Shown here: piece after piece, positions 8,777 to 17,463 of the stretch
How positions within the stretch are numbered: the first letter of the stretch is position 1
Layout of the letters: each line of letters begins with the position of its first letter
Source: Pseudomonadota bacterium
GTDB taxonomy: Bacteria > Desulfobacterota > Syntrophorhabdia > Syntrophorhabdales > Syntrophorhabdaceae
Reading direction: 5' to 3'
DNA length: 64,000 bases
Assembly: GCA_026388275.1 (NCBI GenBank)
Contig: JAPLKB010000011.1
Location: 1-64,000 of the forward strand
Translations under genes and position numbers: made by a program
Notes under the pieces: generated by a model
The model's input: only the letters and a program-made list of their open reading frames with translations
What the model was told of the DNA's origin: nothing
The model's database searches: none

Positions 8777-9781
8777 ATGAACATATTCAGCCTTTTTTTA
8801 ATTGGATTTATACTTGGACTGACCGGCGCAATGGCGCCCGGCCCTCTTTTAACAATAACCATAGGTGAATCTGCAAAACGCGGCGGCATAGTTGGCCCCA
8901 TGGTTGTACTTGGCCATGGTATTCTTGAATTTTTTTTGCTTATTTTAATTATATTCGGCCTGGGGAGTATTCTCAATAATAAGATTATTTTTTCCATCAT
9001 AGCCTTTGCAGGCGGCATTATCCTTATATATATGGGTTACAGCACTATTAAAGAACTCAAGAATTATCAATTATCGGCAACATCATCATCTTCACAAAAG
9101 GGGCTGCATCCTGTTATTTCAGGTATTGTTGTGAGTCTTTCAAATCCATACTGGTTTATATGGTGGATTACAATCGGCATGGGTTATGTGATGTTTGCAA
9201 GAGGCCTTGGCATCAAAGGCGTTCTCGCTTTTTTTGTCGGCCACATACTTTCCGATCTTGTTTGGTACAGCTTTATCTCCTATGGTATCCAGTTTGGAGG
9301 CAGGTTCTTCAGCATAAAAGTAATCAAGACCATCCTGCTGGTATGCAGTATATTTTTGATATGCTTCGGGGGTTACTTTATTGTTAAGGGCTGCGGATTA
9401 CTATTACCTGGGCTTACGTCGCCCCCTCCGCCAGCCAAGCTGTCGGAGCCTCCCCTTCTCGCTCACCGTGTGAGCTATTTAGCACTTGGACGATTTGCTC
9501 ATTTACCTGGGCTTACGTCGCCCCCTCCACCAGCCAAGCTGTCGGAGCCACCCCCTCTCACTCACCTTGTGAGCTATTTAGCTCTCGGACGATTTGCACA
9601 TTTACCGGGACACCCACAAGCGGGTACCCGGTCGCCCCCTCTCTTTTCTGTATACACGAAGGATGTCCGCTCACTTATGTTCGCTTGGACGTCCGCTTGT
9701 GCTGGGACGCAAGTAAATGCATTTACGTCCTGCGTCCGAAGGAGTATAGCGACTGAACGTCCTTCGTCCGTCGGGTGGTAA
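8777..9781 (+). CDS. LysE/RhtB-type exporter with repeat-derived C-terminal extension
   Basis: Residues 1 to about 208 form a normal-length LysE/RhtB-family exporter: six hydrophobic segments and the family opening GAMAPGPLLT, with a conserved SNPYW motif in the middle. Members export amino acids or other small cationic solutes. After about residue 209 the frame enters a 99-bp direct repeat and other palindromic DNA, adding about 125 Pro/Leu-rich residues that contain two near-identical 33-residue copies opening with LPGLTSPPPPAKLSEPP. The natural stop seems to have been lost to repeat insertion. The transporter part is convincing. Whether the tail is made, tolerated or inactivates the protein cannot be seen. 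Confidence 0.75.
   Translation: MNIFSLFLIGFILGLTGAMAPGPLLTITIGESAKRGGIVGPMVVLGHGILEFFLLILIIFGLGSILNNKIIFSIIAFAGGIILIYMGYSTIKELKNYQLSATSSSSQKGLHPVISGIVVSLSNPYWFIWWITIGMGYVMFARGLGIKGVLAFFVGHILSDLVWYSFISYGIQFGGRFFSIKVIKTILLVCSIFLICFGGYFIVKGCGLLLPGLTSPPPPAKLSEPPLLAHRVSYLALGRFAHLPGLTSPPPPAKLSEPPPLTHLVSYLALGRFAHLPGHPQAGTRSPPLFSVYTKDVRSLMFAWTSACAGTQVNAFTSCVRRSIATERPSSVGW
9407..9604 (+). repeat. 99-bp tandem direct repeat, two copies
   Basis: Copies run 9407-9505 and 9506-9604, each beginning cctgggcttacgtcgcccc and ending at atttgctcattta or atttgcacattta. The period (99 bp, 33 codons) is a multiple of three, so the exporter frame stays open through both. The copies differ at about a dozen positions. 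Confidence 0.9.
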
Positions 9782-9979
9782 ATGGGAGCCTCCCGCACCC
9801 GCAAGCGGGTACCCGGCTCACCGTGTGAGCTGTGTAAATTCCGATGAGCAATTTAAGTAAGTACCTTGTTTAAAGTGTTTTTTGCTGGTTACCCGTTGGA
9901 ATGCAGGCAGGGATTAAATTTGGAAGAGTTTTTTGGAAACAAATTTAAGTTAATTGGTTTTTGAAAGGAGAAAGTATAA
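9605..9979. repeat. Cluster of hairpins and scattered repeats
   Basis: This continues the repeat island. The word caagcgggtacccgg occurs at about 9611 and 9802. The word ctcaccgtgtgagct occurs at about 9461 and 9816. A strong hairpin at 9705-9737 pairs ggacgca with tgcgtcc around the palindrome gtaaatgcatttac. Inverted copies of acgaagga/tccttcgt lie near 9657 and 9752. From about 9850 to 9979 I see only AT-rich spacer and the Shine-Dalgarno of the next gene. Confidence 0.75.
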
Positions 9980-10453
9980 ATGGAAGATCAAAAACAATAT
10001 TTTAAAGGAACTGTTCCGCCGCCGGTTATCTTTTTCGTATTTTTAATACTCGGTTATGCGGCAAACCGGATAATGCCTTTTGATTTCATATTTTCTGCAT
10101 GGATTGTACGCCTGCTTGTCGGGACGCCGATACTTATAATATCCGGCATCATTGCTTTTGCTGCTGCAATAGTTATGATAAAAAACAAAACATCCATCAA
10201 TTACAATAATCCCACAACAAAGTTCCTATCAAAAGGACCTTTCGGCTTTACAAGAAACCCTCTGTATCTGTCTCTCTTACTGCTTATGTGCGGAATTGCT
10301 GTCACCACAAATTCCTTATGGTATTTCATTTTTTTTATTATTATGTTTTTTATTTTTAATTTCGGCATAGTAGCACGCGAGGAACGTTATCTTACAAAAT
10401 GTTTCGGAGATGAATATATTCAATATAAAAATAATGTCAGACGCTGGATTTAA
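9980..10453 (+). CDS. Isoprenylcysteine carboxylmethyltransferase-family membrane protein
   Basis: A 157-residue, four-helix membrane protein of the ICMT/phospholipid methyltransferase superfamily. The SAM-binding C-terminal region is recognisable by the G-P-F-x-x-x-RNPLYL block (about residues 88-100) and the E-E-R-Y-L-T-x-x-F-G-D-E-Y-x-x-Y segment near the end. Bacterial members methylate lipids or remain uncharacterised, and the substrate here cannot be read. The start has an AAAGGAGAAAG Shine-Dalgarno. It is the first gene after the repeat island and is followed by the HDAC-like gene at 10490. Confidence 0.82.
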   Translation: MEDQKQYFKGTVPPPVIFFVFLILGYAANRIMPFDFIFSAWIVRLLVGTPILIISGIIAFAAAIVMIKNKTSINYNNPTTKFLSKGPFGFTRNPLYLSLLLLMCGIAVTTNSLWYFIFFIIMFFIFNFGIVAREERYLTKCFGDEYIQYKNNVRRWI

Positions 10454-10489
10454 AAAAACCTGAAGAAATGCTATATTTAGGTAGAGTTT

Positions 10490-11245
10490 ATGATACCGAC
10501 ATTATATAGCGATGATTTCCTTATAGACTATCCGACGGTAGATTGCGAAAACCCCGACAGAGTTGGTGTGGTTATCCCCCAGATCAGCGATATCGCCCAA
10601 ATTATTGAACCTGAACCATGCAGTGTCAATGATCTTCTCCTTTGTCACAGTGATTCCATAATAAAACTGGTGCAAAAAAACAGCAAAGTATACGATGTTG
10701 CCATAAAAGCTGTTGGAGGAGCGTTTCGTGCCGCTGAAATAGGTCTCGAAAAACCGGCATTTGCCCTCATCAGGCCGCCTGGTCACCACGCAGGATCTAA
10801 CTTCAACGGCGGATTCTGTTTCTTTAACAACATGGCAATAGCAATCAAAAAGCTCCTTTCTCAGGGATGTATTAAAAAAGCCCTTATTGTCGATATTGAT
10901 CTTCATTACGGAAACGGCACTGAAGATATCGTAAGAGAGGACAGCCGCATTACCTTCAGAAATATTGATTCCAACAGGAGGGAAGATTTCCTTGCCGATC
11001 TCGAAGAAGCTCTGAAAGATGCCGGGAATTTCGATATTGTAGGCTGTTCCGCAGGTTTTGATACTTATGTACACGATTGGGGCTCCATACTTCTTACGGA
11101 AGATTTTTTTAGTTCCGGCAAAATGTTCGTGAAAGCCAACCCCCGTTTTTTTGCCATACTCGAAGGAGGTTATTACATCACCGATCTCGGTAAAAATGTC
11201 CGGGCATTCTTCAGGGGTATGATGGAATCCTGTTCACCGGCTTAA
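10490..11245 (+). CDS. Short histone-deacetylase-family hydrolase
   Basis: A 251-residue member of the HDAC/acetoin utilisation/acetylpolyamine amidohydrolase superfamily. The active-site blocks are present: RPPGHHAG (His99, His100), DIDLHYGNGT (metal ligands D137 and H139), AGFDTY (third metal ligand) and EGGYY (transition-state tyrosine). The family is usually 300-370 residues; this one lacks much of the segment between the second and third blocks. Zn-dependent deacetylation of an acetylated amine or lysine is expected, with unknown substrate. Its position just upstream of a Fe-S aldo/keto reductase does not clarify the role. Confidence 0.85.
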   Translation: MIPTLYSDDFLIDYPTVDCENPDRVGVVIPQISDIAQIIEPEPCSVNDLLLCHSDSIIKLVQKNSKVYDVAIKAVGGAFRAAEIGLEKPAFALIRPPGHHAGSNFNGGFCFFNNMAIAIKKLLSQGCIKKALIVDIDLHYGNGTEDIVREDSRITFRNIDSNRREDFLADLEEALKDAGNFDIVGCSAGFDTYVHDWGSILLTEDFFSSGKMFVKANPRFFAILEGGYYITDLGKNVRAFFRGMMESCSPA

Positions 11246-11289
11246 GCCGGCGCAGGTTTTAAAAGCAACGATGAAGAGGAGGGATTTTT

Positions 11290-12459
11290 ATGAGCGACGC
11301 AAAAGATCATAATTCCATGAATCGAAGGGATTTTCTGAAAATTGGAGTTGTAGGAGCTGCTGCAACGGCAGGCTTGGGTGGATTAAGCAAAATTGTGGAA
11401 GGCGTTACTGCCTCAAAACACGACATAATGCCGGTTTACCGTACATTGGGGAGGACAGGCCTCAAAGTGACGATTGTGAGCTTTGGCGCTATGCTTACCC
11501 CGGACCATGAACCAATGGAAGCTGCCTTTGACCTTGGCGTAAACTATGTTGATACTGCCCGTAGGTATATGAACGGCAGAAATGAAGAGATCGTTGGAAA
11601 AGCGCTCAAGGGTCGCAGGGACAAGGTCTATGTTGCTACAAAAAGTCTTCCGTCATCAACAACAAAAAAGGATATTCTTAATGATGTGGAGACGAGCCTC
11701 TCCAAGCTCCGGACAGATTATATCGATGTAATACAACTCCACAGCCTTACGAGCGGCGACCGTGCATTTATGCCTGAAATACGGGAAGTGCTTATGGAAC
11801 TTCGTAAACAGGGCAAAGTCCGTTTTTTCGGCGTCACGACCCACACGAATCAAGCCGATGTTTTGAAGGCCATTGCAGATGACCCTGACAAGTTTTTTGA
11901 TACGGCACTGGTATCGTACAATTTCAAGAGCGAAATGTCGGTAAAGAATGCCATTGCTCTTGCTGCAAAGAGCGGCATTGGTATTGTTGCTATGAAAACT
12001 CAGGCTGGAGGATATAAAACAGATGCACTCGGTCCAATTAGCCCCCATCAGGCAGCGCTTAAGTGGGTTCTTCAGGATACCAACGTGGCATGTGCCATTC
12101 CAGGCATGAAAGATATGACCATGCTTCAGGAGGCAACGGCGGTTATGGGGATGAAGATGACCCGCAGGGATGAACGCATCCTCGAACGTTATGCCGAAGC
12201 CATCACCCCGTACTACTGCCATCTATGCGCTCAATGTGAGCCTACATGCCCGCAGAACATTGCCATAAGCACCATTAACCGCTCCATCATGTACGCTGAA
12301 GGGTATGAGGACATGGAACTGGCCAGAGCAACTTATGATGAAATACCCCCTCATAAATCAGTCTATGCGTGTTCCAATTGCACAGAGTGCGTAGCGCGTT
12401 GCGTAAACGGTCTGAATATTGCCGCTAAAATACAGAAAGCTAAAACGTTATTTGCGTAA
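11290..12459 (+). CDS. Tat-exported aldo/keto reductase with C-terminal ferredoxin domain
   Basis: A 389-residue protein with three parts. A twin-arginine signal (MNRRDFLK at about 12-19, then a hydrophobic stretch) comes first. The aldo/keto reductase barrel (about 48-310) has the tetrad in DTARRYMNG (Asp, Tyr), ATKS (Lys) and QLHS (His). A C-terminal domain has two 4Fe-4S motifs, CHLCAQCEPTCP and CSNCTECVARC. Such fusions are common in anaerobes and are annotated as Fe-S aldo/keto reductases with unknown substrate. A strong GAGGAGGG Shine-Dalgarno precedes the ATG. The next gene follows 3 bp later, so the exported DUF6599-like protein may be co-expressed. Confidence 0.9.
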   Translation: MSDAKDHNSMNRRDFLKIGVVGAAATAGLGGLSKIVEGVTASKHDIMPVYRTLGRTGLKVTIVSFGAMLTPDHEPMEAAFDLGVNYVDTARRYMNGRNEEIVGKALKGRRDKVYVATKSLPSSTTKKDILNDVETSLSKLRTDYIDVIQLHSLTSGDRAFMPEIREVLMELRKQGKVRFFGVTTHTNQADVLKAIADDPDKFFDTALVSYNFKSEMSVKNAIALAAKSGIGIVAMKTQAGGYKTDALGPISPHQAALKWVLQDTNVACAIPGMKDMTMLQEATAVMGMKMTRRDERILERYAEAITPYYCHLCAQCEPTCPQNIAISTINRSIMYAEGYEDMELARATYDEIPPHKSVYACSNCTECVARCVNGLNIAAKIQKAKTLFA

Positions 12460-12462
12460 AAA

Positions 12463-13377
12463 ATGAAGAGACATAATATGATCTTATGGTTTTTGGTTTT
12501 ACTCGCATTCTTTGCTGTGGACACACATGCCTTGCCTGTCGATATATTGCCGGAAAATGTATTACCAATAACAGGTTTTTCAGAAGGCTGGGTTGTTGAA
12601 GGCAAAGTAAAGACATTCAACCCGGATGACCTTTATAAACACATTAACGGTGAAGCCGAACTTTATCTACCATACGGTTTTGAAATTCTCACGGCAGCCA
12701 CCTATGTGAATAAAGATAATCCAAATAAGGCGCTTGCCGTGGATGTTTACAAGATGGGCTCGCCGCTCGACGCCTTTGGAATATTTTCACGTTACCGCGA
12801 TCCTGATGCAGCAGAGGCAAAGATGGGGAACGGGAGTTTTATAAACGATTCTCAATTGATGTTCTATAAAGGCCGTTTTTTTGTTCAATTAGCTGCTTCA
12901 GGTTCTATGACCCCGGAAAGGAATGTATACACAGATTGTGCAAGGGAAATTTTAAAAAATATTACAGGAGAGCTTTTACGTCCAAAGGAACTTGATTTCC
13001 TGAATATTCCAGCTCTTATTCCCCAAACAGAAATGTACATTTCACAGAGTGTCCTCGGGTATGCATTCTTTAAGAAAGGACTGACGGCAAGGGCAAACAT
13101 TGACGGCGAATCGGCGAGGATATTTGTTGTTTTTAATGAATCCGAAAAGGACGCACTGGATGCAATTGCCCGGTATATCGATTACCTGAAAAGGGCGGGT
13201 GTTGAGCCGCAATTTAGAAAAAATACAAAGGATATAAATCTCCTTGCTCTGGATCCGCTATATAAAGGTTTTGTCATTCGGCAATCCGGGCGTTATCTCA
13301 TAGGTGTTACAAACCTTGCAGACCCTGCCAGGGGTATTACTTTTATAGAACAGATACAGTTACGTATCACCGAATAG
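12463..13377 (+). CDS. Exported DUF6599-like protein
   Basis: A 304-residue protein beginning with a signal peptide (KRHNMILWFLVLLAFFAV, then a likely cut near HA-LP). The mature part carries a conserved-looking block, Y-K-H-I-N-G-E-A-E-L-Y-L-P-Y-G-F (about 53-68), that I associate with DUF6599, a family without known function. It directly follows the Fe-S aldo/keto reductase gene (3-bp gap), suggesting a shared transcript and a periplasmic or membrane-associated role. Family assignment is from memory of the motif and is moderate. Confidence 0.7.
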   Translation: MKRHNMILWFLVLLAFFAVDTHALPVDILPENVLPITGFSEGWVVEGKVKTFNPDDLYKHINGEAELYLPYGFEILTAATYVNKDNPNKALAVDVYKMGSPLDAFGIFSRYRDPDAAEAKMGNGSFINDSQLMFYKGRFFVQLAASGSMTPERNVYTDCAREILKNITGELLRPKELDFLNIPALIPQTEMYISQSVLGYAFFKKGLTARANIDGESARIFVVFNESEKDALDAIARYIDYLKRAGVEPQFRKNTKDINLLALDPLYKGFVIRQSGRYLIGVTNLADPARGITFIEQIQLRITE

Positions 13378-13486
13378 CAAAAAATAGACAAAACCATTTA
13401 AGACAGCACCCGCTTTCCCGTTGAGAGTTCTTCAGGACTGCAAGTCGATTTGACAAAGTATATCAGATTGTTGTAAAGTGTCCTTT

Positions 13487-14098
13487 ATGAAATTTAACCA
13501 TAAAATTAAACTATTATCGATCAGCCTTGTTGTAATGATGTTTATACTTGTGTACGGTAGGTTTAATCCTGATTCCATGTTCTCATGGAGTAAGTCTGCC
13601 GGTCAGGAAAGGATCGTAAAAAAAATAACCGAATATATGGAGAAAGAAGATGCCACTGTTAGCGATGATGAATTAAAAGACGTGGCGACTATGATATACA
13701 AAGAATCCGGTCAAAACAACTTAGATTACAGACTTATTCTTGCCATCATGAAGATTGAGAGCAATTTCAAACACAAAGCCGTGTCTTCCAAAGGGGCAAG
13801 AGGACTCCTTCAGGTTAAACCATCACATGCAAAGTTTATTGCCCGTGATATGGGAATCGCGTGGCATGGGGCAAAGACCCTTGATGAGCCGGACAAAAAC
13901 ATAAAAATAGGTATCCATTTCTTCTCAGAGCTTATGGAAGATTTCGAAAATATCAATATGGCACTTCATGCGTACAATATGGGACCGACAAGGCTGAAGG
14001 AAATTATGTCGGAAAAGAGCAAACAGGAAAAGGGTTTTTCAAAACTCGTTTTGAGAGAATACAGGAAGAATATGATAATTCTGCCTGATCCGCAATAA
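13487..14098 (+). CDS. Lytic transglycosylase (SLT domain)
   Basis: A 203-residue protein with an N-terminal membrane or signal segment (about 10-28) and an SLT lytic transglycosylase domain. Motifs are the catalytic glutamate in MKIESNF, the family GARGLLQV block, and HAYNMGP near the end. It cleaves murein glycan strands to 1,6-anhydro products in the periplasm. An in-frame GTG at 13478 is an equally possible start. A TTGACA at 13450 upstream lacks a good -10 partner. Murein turnover links it loosely to the recycling pair at 26613-28675. Confidence 0.88.
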   Translation: MKFNHKIKLLSISLVVMMFILVYGRFNPDSMFSWSKSAGQERIVKKITEYMEKEDATVSDDELKDVATMIYKESGQNNLDYRLILAIMKIESNFKHKAVSSKGARGLLQVKPSHAKFIARDMGIAWHGAKTLDEPDKNIKIGIHFFSELMEDFENINMALHAYNMGPTRLKEIMSEKSKQEKGFSKLVLREYRKNMIILPDPQ

Positions 14099-14162
14099 TC
14101 CGGCAAAACATATCCAGAATTTTATTTGATTAACCCGCAACATATAACTTATAACATTTACC

Positions 14163-17100
14163 ATGTATCATCTTGATAGAAATGGTTTTATCTATATAAC
14201 CGGCAAAATAGGTTCTTTTGTCTCTTTTCTCCTCTCGAACACCTGCAGAAAGACCTTACTGTTTTACGATACTGAGGATGAGGCGCTTTTAATAAAGGAA
14301 GAGATGGAATTTTTTACCAAAAAAGAAGTCCATCTTTTTCCTGTCTATACTGACAGGGTTTTTGAGAAAGAAGATGAAACAAAAAGGATCAGTTTTTTAT
14401 ATCATCTGGCTGCTGATGATACATTTACCGGTATATTCCCCTATAGTGCCATTACACGACCTTTGACAGCGCAGGGTTCCATACTTGCACATACAAAAGA
14501 TCTGAATTTCGGCGATACGGTTTTCCAGGAAGAACTTGTTTCATATCTTGACGAAAATGGTTACGAAATTACTTCGCTGGTACGGGAAGAAGGCGAGTAC
14601 GCAAAAAGGGGAAGCATTATTGACATCTTCCCTCCATCAAGCGATAAGCCTGTCAGAATTGAATTCCTCGGCGACCAGATATTTTCTCTGCGTATTTTCA
14701 ACCCTGCAACACAGAGGTCTCACGATGAGATAGAAAAAATCAGCATCACACCGGCAAAAATTTTGAAGGATGAGAAGATTACCCTTCTGAACTATCTTAA
14801 AGAGGAGATGATTTTTGTCCATAACGGGCTTGATTCAATCCTGCGGATAGTACTGGACGATGCCAGGACAGCCTGGAATATCGAAAAGCATAAGGCTATT
14901 TTCCATTCAAGCCTCAACATAGATATATCTGGCGTTCAGGGTAATGAGGAGGGGGAAATTATAGAAGCAGTTTCAAATGAGGATTTGAAACACCTTTTCG
15001 AGACGAAAAAAACAGGAATATTCAAAACCTTCTCCGATAAAATCAAAAGTGATTGGAAGGAATACAGATTTATCTATGTATTTGCAAATAGCCTGCATCA
15101 GGGAGAAAGAATGCAGGAAATCCTCAAAAACTACGATATATTGCTGCCGATAATTCACGAAATAGCTGTTTCCGGCAAAGAAAGAGAATGGGCTGTTGTC
15201 ATCGGGCCGTTAAGGCGTGGTTTCAGGACAGACAGCATTATTGTGCTTACTGAAGAAGATATAGTAGGACCCAAGAAAAGGATAGTAAAAAAAAGATGGG
15301 ACGGTCTTGATGATTTGCTCAATTCATTCAAAGACCTGAATGTGGGGGAATGGGTAGTACACATTGACCATGGGATCGGGGTATATAAAGGTATTGTAAA
15401 ATTGATGATAGACGGATCTGCCAAGGATTTTCTTCTCATCGAATACCAGGATGGAGACAAACTATATGTTCCGATCGACGACCTGCGACTTGTTCAAAAG
15501 TTTATGGGTGGCGAAAAACATAAGCCGAAAATAGACAAACTCGGTTCCCAATACTGGAAAAATACAAAAAGCAGGGTAAAAAAACATATTGAGGATATTG
15601 CAAAAGAGCTTATCGGGATATACGCGGAGAGGGAAATGGCTGAAGGCTATGCATATCCGCCTGAAGATGAAGCATTCAGAGAAATGGAGTCACGATTCGA
15701 GTACGAAGAAACAGACGGCCAATCCGAAGCAATCGAAAAGGTGCTTGATGATTTGAAGAGCACAAAGCCCATGGATAGGCTTGTCTGCGGAGATGTGGGT
15801 TTTGGAAAAACAGAGATTGCTATACGGGCGTCCTTTAAGGCGGTTATGGACAGTAAACAGGTTGTGCTCCTTGTTCCAACAACGATACTTGCACAACAGC
15901 ATTACAAAACTTTTATTGACCGATACAGGGATTATCCCGTAAACATTGAAATGTTAAGCAGGTTCAGGACAAAGGAAGAACAGAAGCGGATAGTTGAAGC
16001 AGTAAAAAAAGGCTCAATTGACCTTGTTATCGGCACACACAGGCTGCTCCAGAAAGACCTGGCATTTAAAGATCTGGGACTGCTTATTATTGACGAGGAG
16101 CACAGGTTTGGAGTCAAACACAAAGAGGCATTGAAGCAGATCAAGAAAAACATTGACGTCCTTACTCTCAGTGCAACCCCTATCCCGAGAACGTTGTATA
16201 TGGCAACAATGGGCATACGGGATTTGAGTGTTATAAATACACCCCCCCTTGATAGGCTTGCTGTAAAAACTTTTGTTGTTAAATCCAAAGATGAAACAAT
16301 AAAAAAAGGTATCGCGAATGAACTGAACAGAGGTGGACAGGTCTTTTTCGTGCACAACTATATTTACAATATCGGCATAATATATGAACACCTGGAGAGA
16401 CTCTTGCCTGATGCAAGGATAGCTGTTGCCCATGGAAGGATGGATGGAAAACAACTTGAAAAAATTATGCTCGATTTTATAGACAAAAAATATGACATCT
16501 TGCTTTCTACCAACATTATCGAATCAGGCCTTGATATTTCGAATGTCAATACTATATTTATCAATAACGCACACAGGATGGGCCTCGCCGATTTGTACCA
16601 GCTAAGGGGCAGGGTCGGCAGGAGCACAAAGCAAGCCTATGCTTATTTGCTTGTCCCGAGAGATGAAGCCCTTAATAAAGACGCAACCTTAAGATTAAAG
16701 ATTATAGAAGAACTTGCCGATCTCGGCTCAGGTTTCCATATTGCTAATTACGATCTTGAAATAAGAGGTGCAGGGAATCTTCTTGGCAAGGAACAATCGG
16801 GCAATATAAACCTTATCGGGTTCGAGCTTTACTGCAACATGCTTGAAAATGCGGTAAATGAATTGAAAAATCAAACAGAAATTAAAGAAGAAGAGGTCAT
16901 AACTGAAATAAATATTCCTATAGATGCATTCATCCCAGATGCTTACATCGAAGATCCTGCACAGAAGCTTCTTGTATACAAGAGACTTTCAAAAATAAAG
17001 GAAACATCGGAGCTCAATGAAATGGGAGAAGAGCTCAAAGACAGATATGGTGAGACACCGGAACCGTTAAATAATCTTCTTAAAATCATATCACTTAAAA

Positions 17101-17333
17101 TTTTCCTTACAGGCCTGAAAATCAGAAAGCTGGAATATTCGGCAAAACGTATTATTATTCAAACCACTAATGATACACCCTTTAATATGAAAAAAATGCT
17201 GAGACTTATACAAGAAGGCCGGTACGGATTAAAGCTTTTGCCTGACGGGAAGATCATAATGCCAACCGACAAAAAAACAGAAGATATTATAAGTTCAGCA
17301 AGAAATGTCTTGAAGGAAATAATTTCAATATGA
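14163..17333 (+). CDS. mfd: Transcription-repair coupling factor
   Basis: A 1056-residue Mfd, which removes stalled RNA polymerase and recruits UvrA to template-strand lesions. In order: a degenerate UvrB-like N-terminus (about 1-320), an RNA polymerase-interacting domain near DLNVGEWVVHIDHGIG (about 395), the RecG-like translocase with Walker A GDVGFGKTE (about 543) and DEEHRFGV, helicase motif VI as RGRVGRS, and a C-terminal TRCF domain. It is somewhat shorter than the usual 1100-1180 residues, mostly at the N-terminus. The start codon lacks an obvious Shine-Dalgarno, but no better start exists. Confidence 0.95.
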   Translation: MYHLDRNGFIYITGKIGSFVSFLLSNTCRKTLLFYDTEDEALLIKEEMEFFTKKEVHLFPVYTDRVFEKEDETKRISFLYHLAADDTFTGIFPYSAITRPLTAQGSILAHTKDLNFGDTVFQEELVSYLDENGYEITSLVREEGEYAKRGSIIDIFPPSSDKPVRIEFLGDQIFSLRIFNPATQRSHDEIEKISITPAKILKDEKITLLNYLKEEMIFVHNGLDSILRIVLDDARTAWNIEKHKAIFHSSLNIDISGVQGNEEGEIIEAVSNEDLKHLFETKKTGIFKTFSDKIKSDWKEYRFIYVFANSLHQGERMQEILKNYDILLPIIHEIAVSGKEREWAVVIGPLRRGFRTDSIIVLTEEDIVGPKKRIVKKRWDGLDDLLNSFKDLNVGEWVVHIDHGIGVYKGIVKLMIDGSAKDFLLIEYQDGDKLYVPIDDLRLVQKFMGGEKHKPKIDKLGSQYWKNTKSRVKKHIEDIAKELIGIYAEREMAEGYAYPPEDEAFREMESRFEYEETDGQSEAIEKVLDDLKSTKPMDRLVCGDVGFGKTEIAIRASFKAVMDSKQVVLLVPTTILAQQHYKTFIDRYRDYPVNIEMLSRFRTKEEQKRIVEAVKKGSIDLVIGTHRLLQKDLAFKDLGLLIIDEEHRFGVKHKEALKQIKKNIDVLTLSATPIPRTLYMATMGIRDLSVINTPPLDRLAVKTFVVKSKDETIKKGIANELNRGGQVFFVHNYIYNIGIIYEHLERLLPDARIAVAHGRMDGKQLEKIMLDFIDKKYDILLSTNIIESGLDISNVNTIFINNAHRMGLADLYQLRGRVGRSTKQAYAYLLVPRDEALNKDATLRLKIIEELADLGSGFHIANYDLEIRGAGNLLGKEQSGNINLIGFELYCNMLENAVNELKNQTEIKEEEVITEINIPIDAFIPDAYIEDPAQKLLVYKRLSKIKETSELNEMGEELKDRYGETPEPLNNLLKIISLKIFLTGLKIRKLEYSAKRIIIQTTNDTPFNMKKMLRLIQEGRYGLKLLPDGKIIMPTDKKTEDIISSARNVLKEIISI

Positions 17334-17463
17334 TATAAGAGAATCAATATCCGGTTATCAGCAATCAGCATGCATTTGATTCGTGTAAACTTTTCAGTTA
17401 TCTGATTAGGCACCGTATGCTGAAAACTGATCACTGAGAGTCTAAACCTAATGAGGTGATTTG

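Noticed and set aside
9407-9604. CRISPR array
   Set aside because: Two adjoining 99-bp units with no spacers, and no cas genes; the same applies to the 81-bp units at 48250-48540.
13450-13480. Promoter for the lytic transglycosylase
   Set aside because: A consensus TTGACA is present at 13450, but the position 17 bp downstream (TAAAGT-like) matches -10 poorly.
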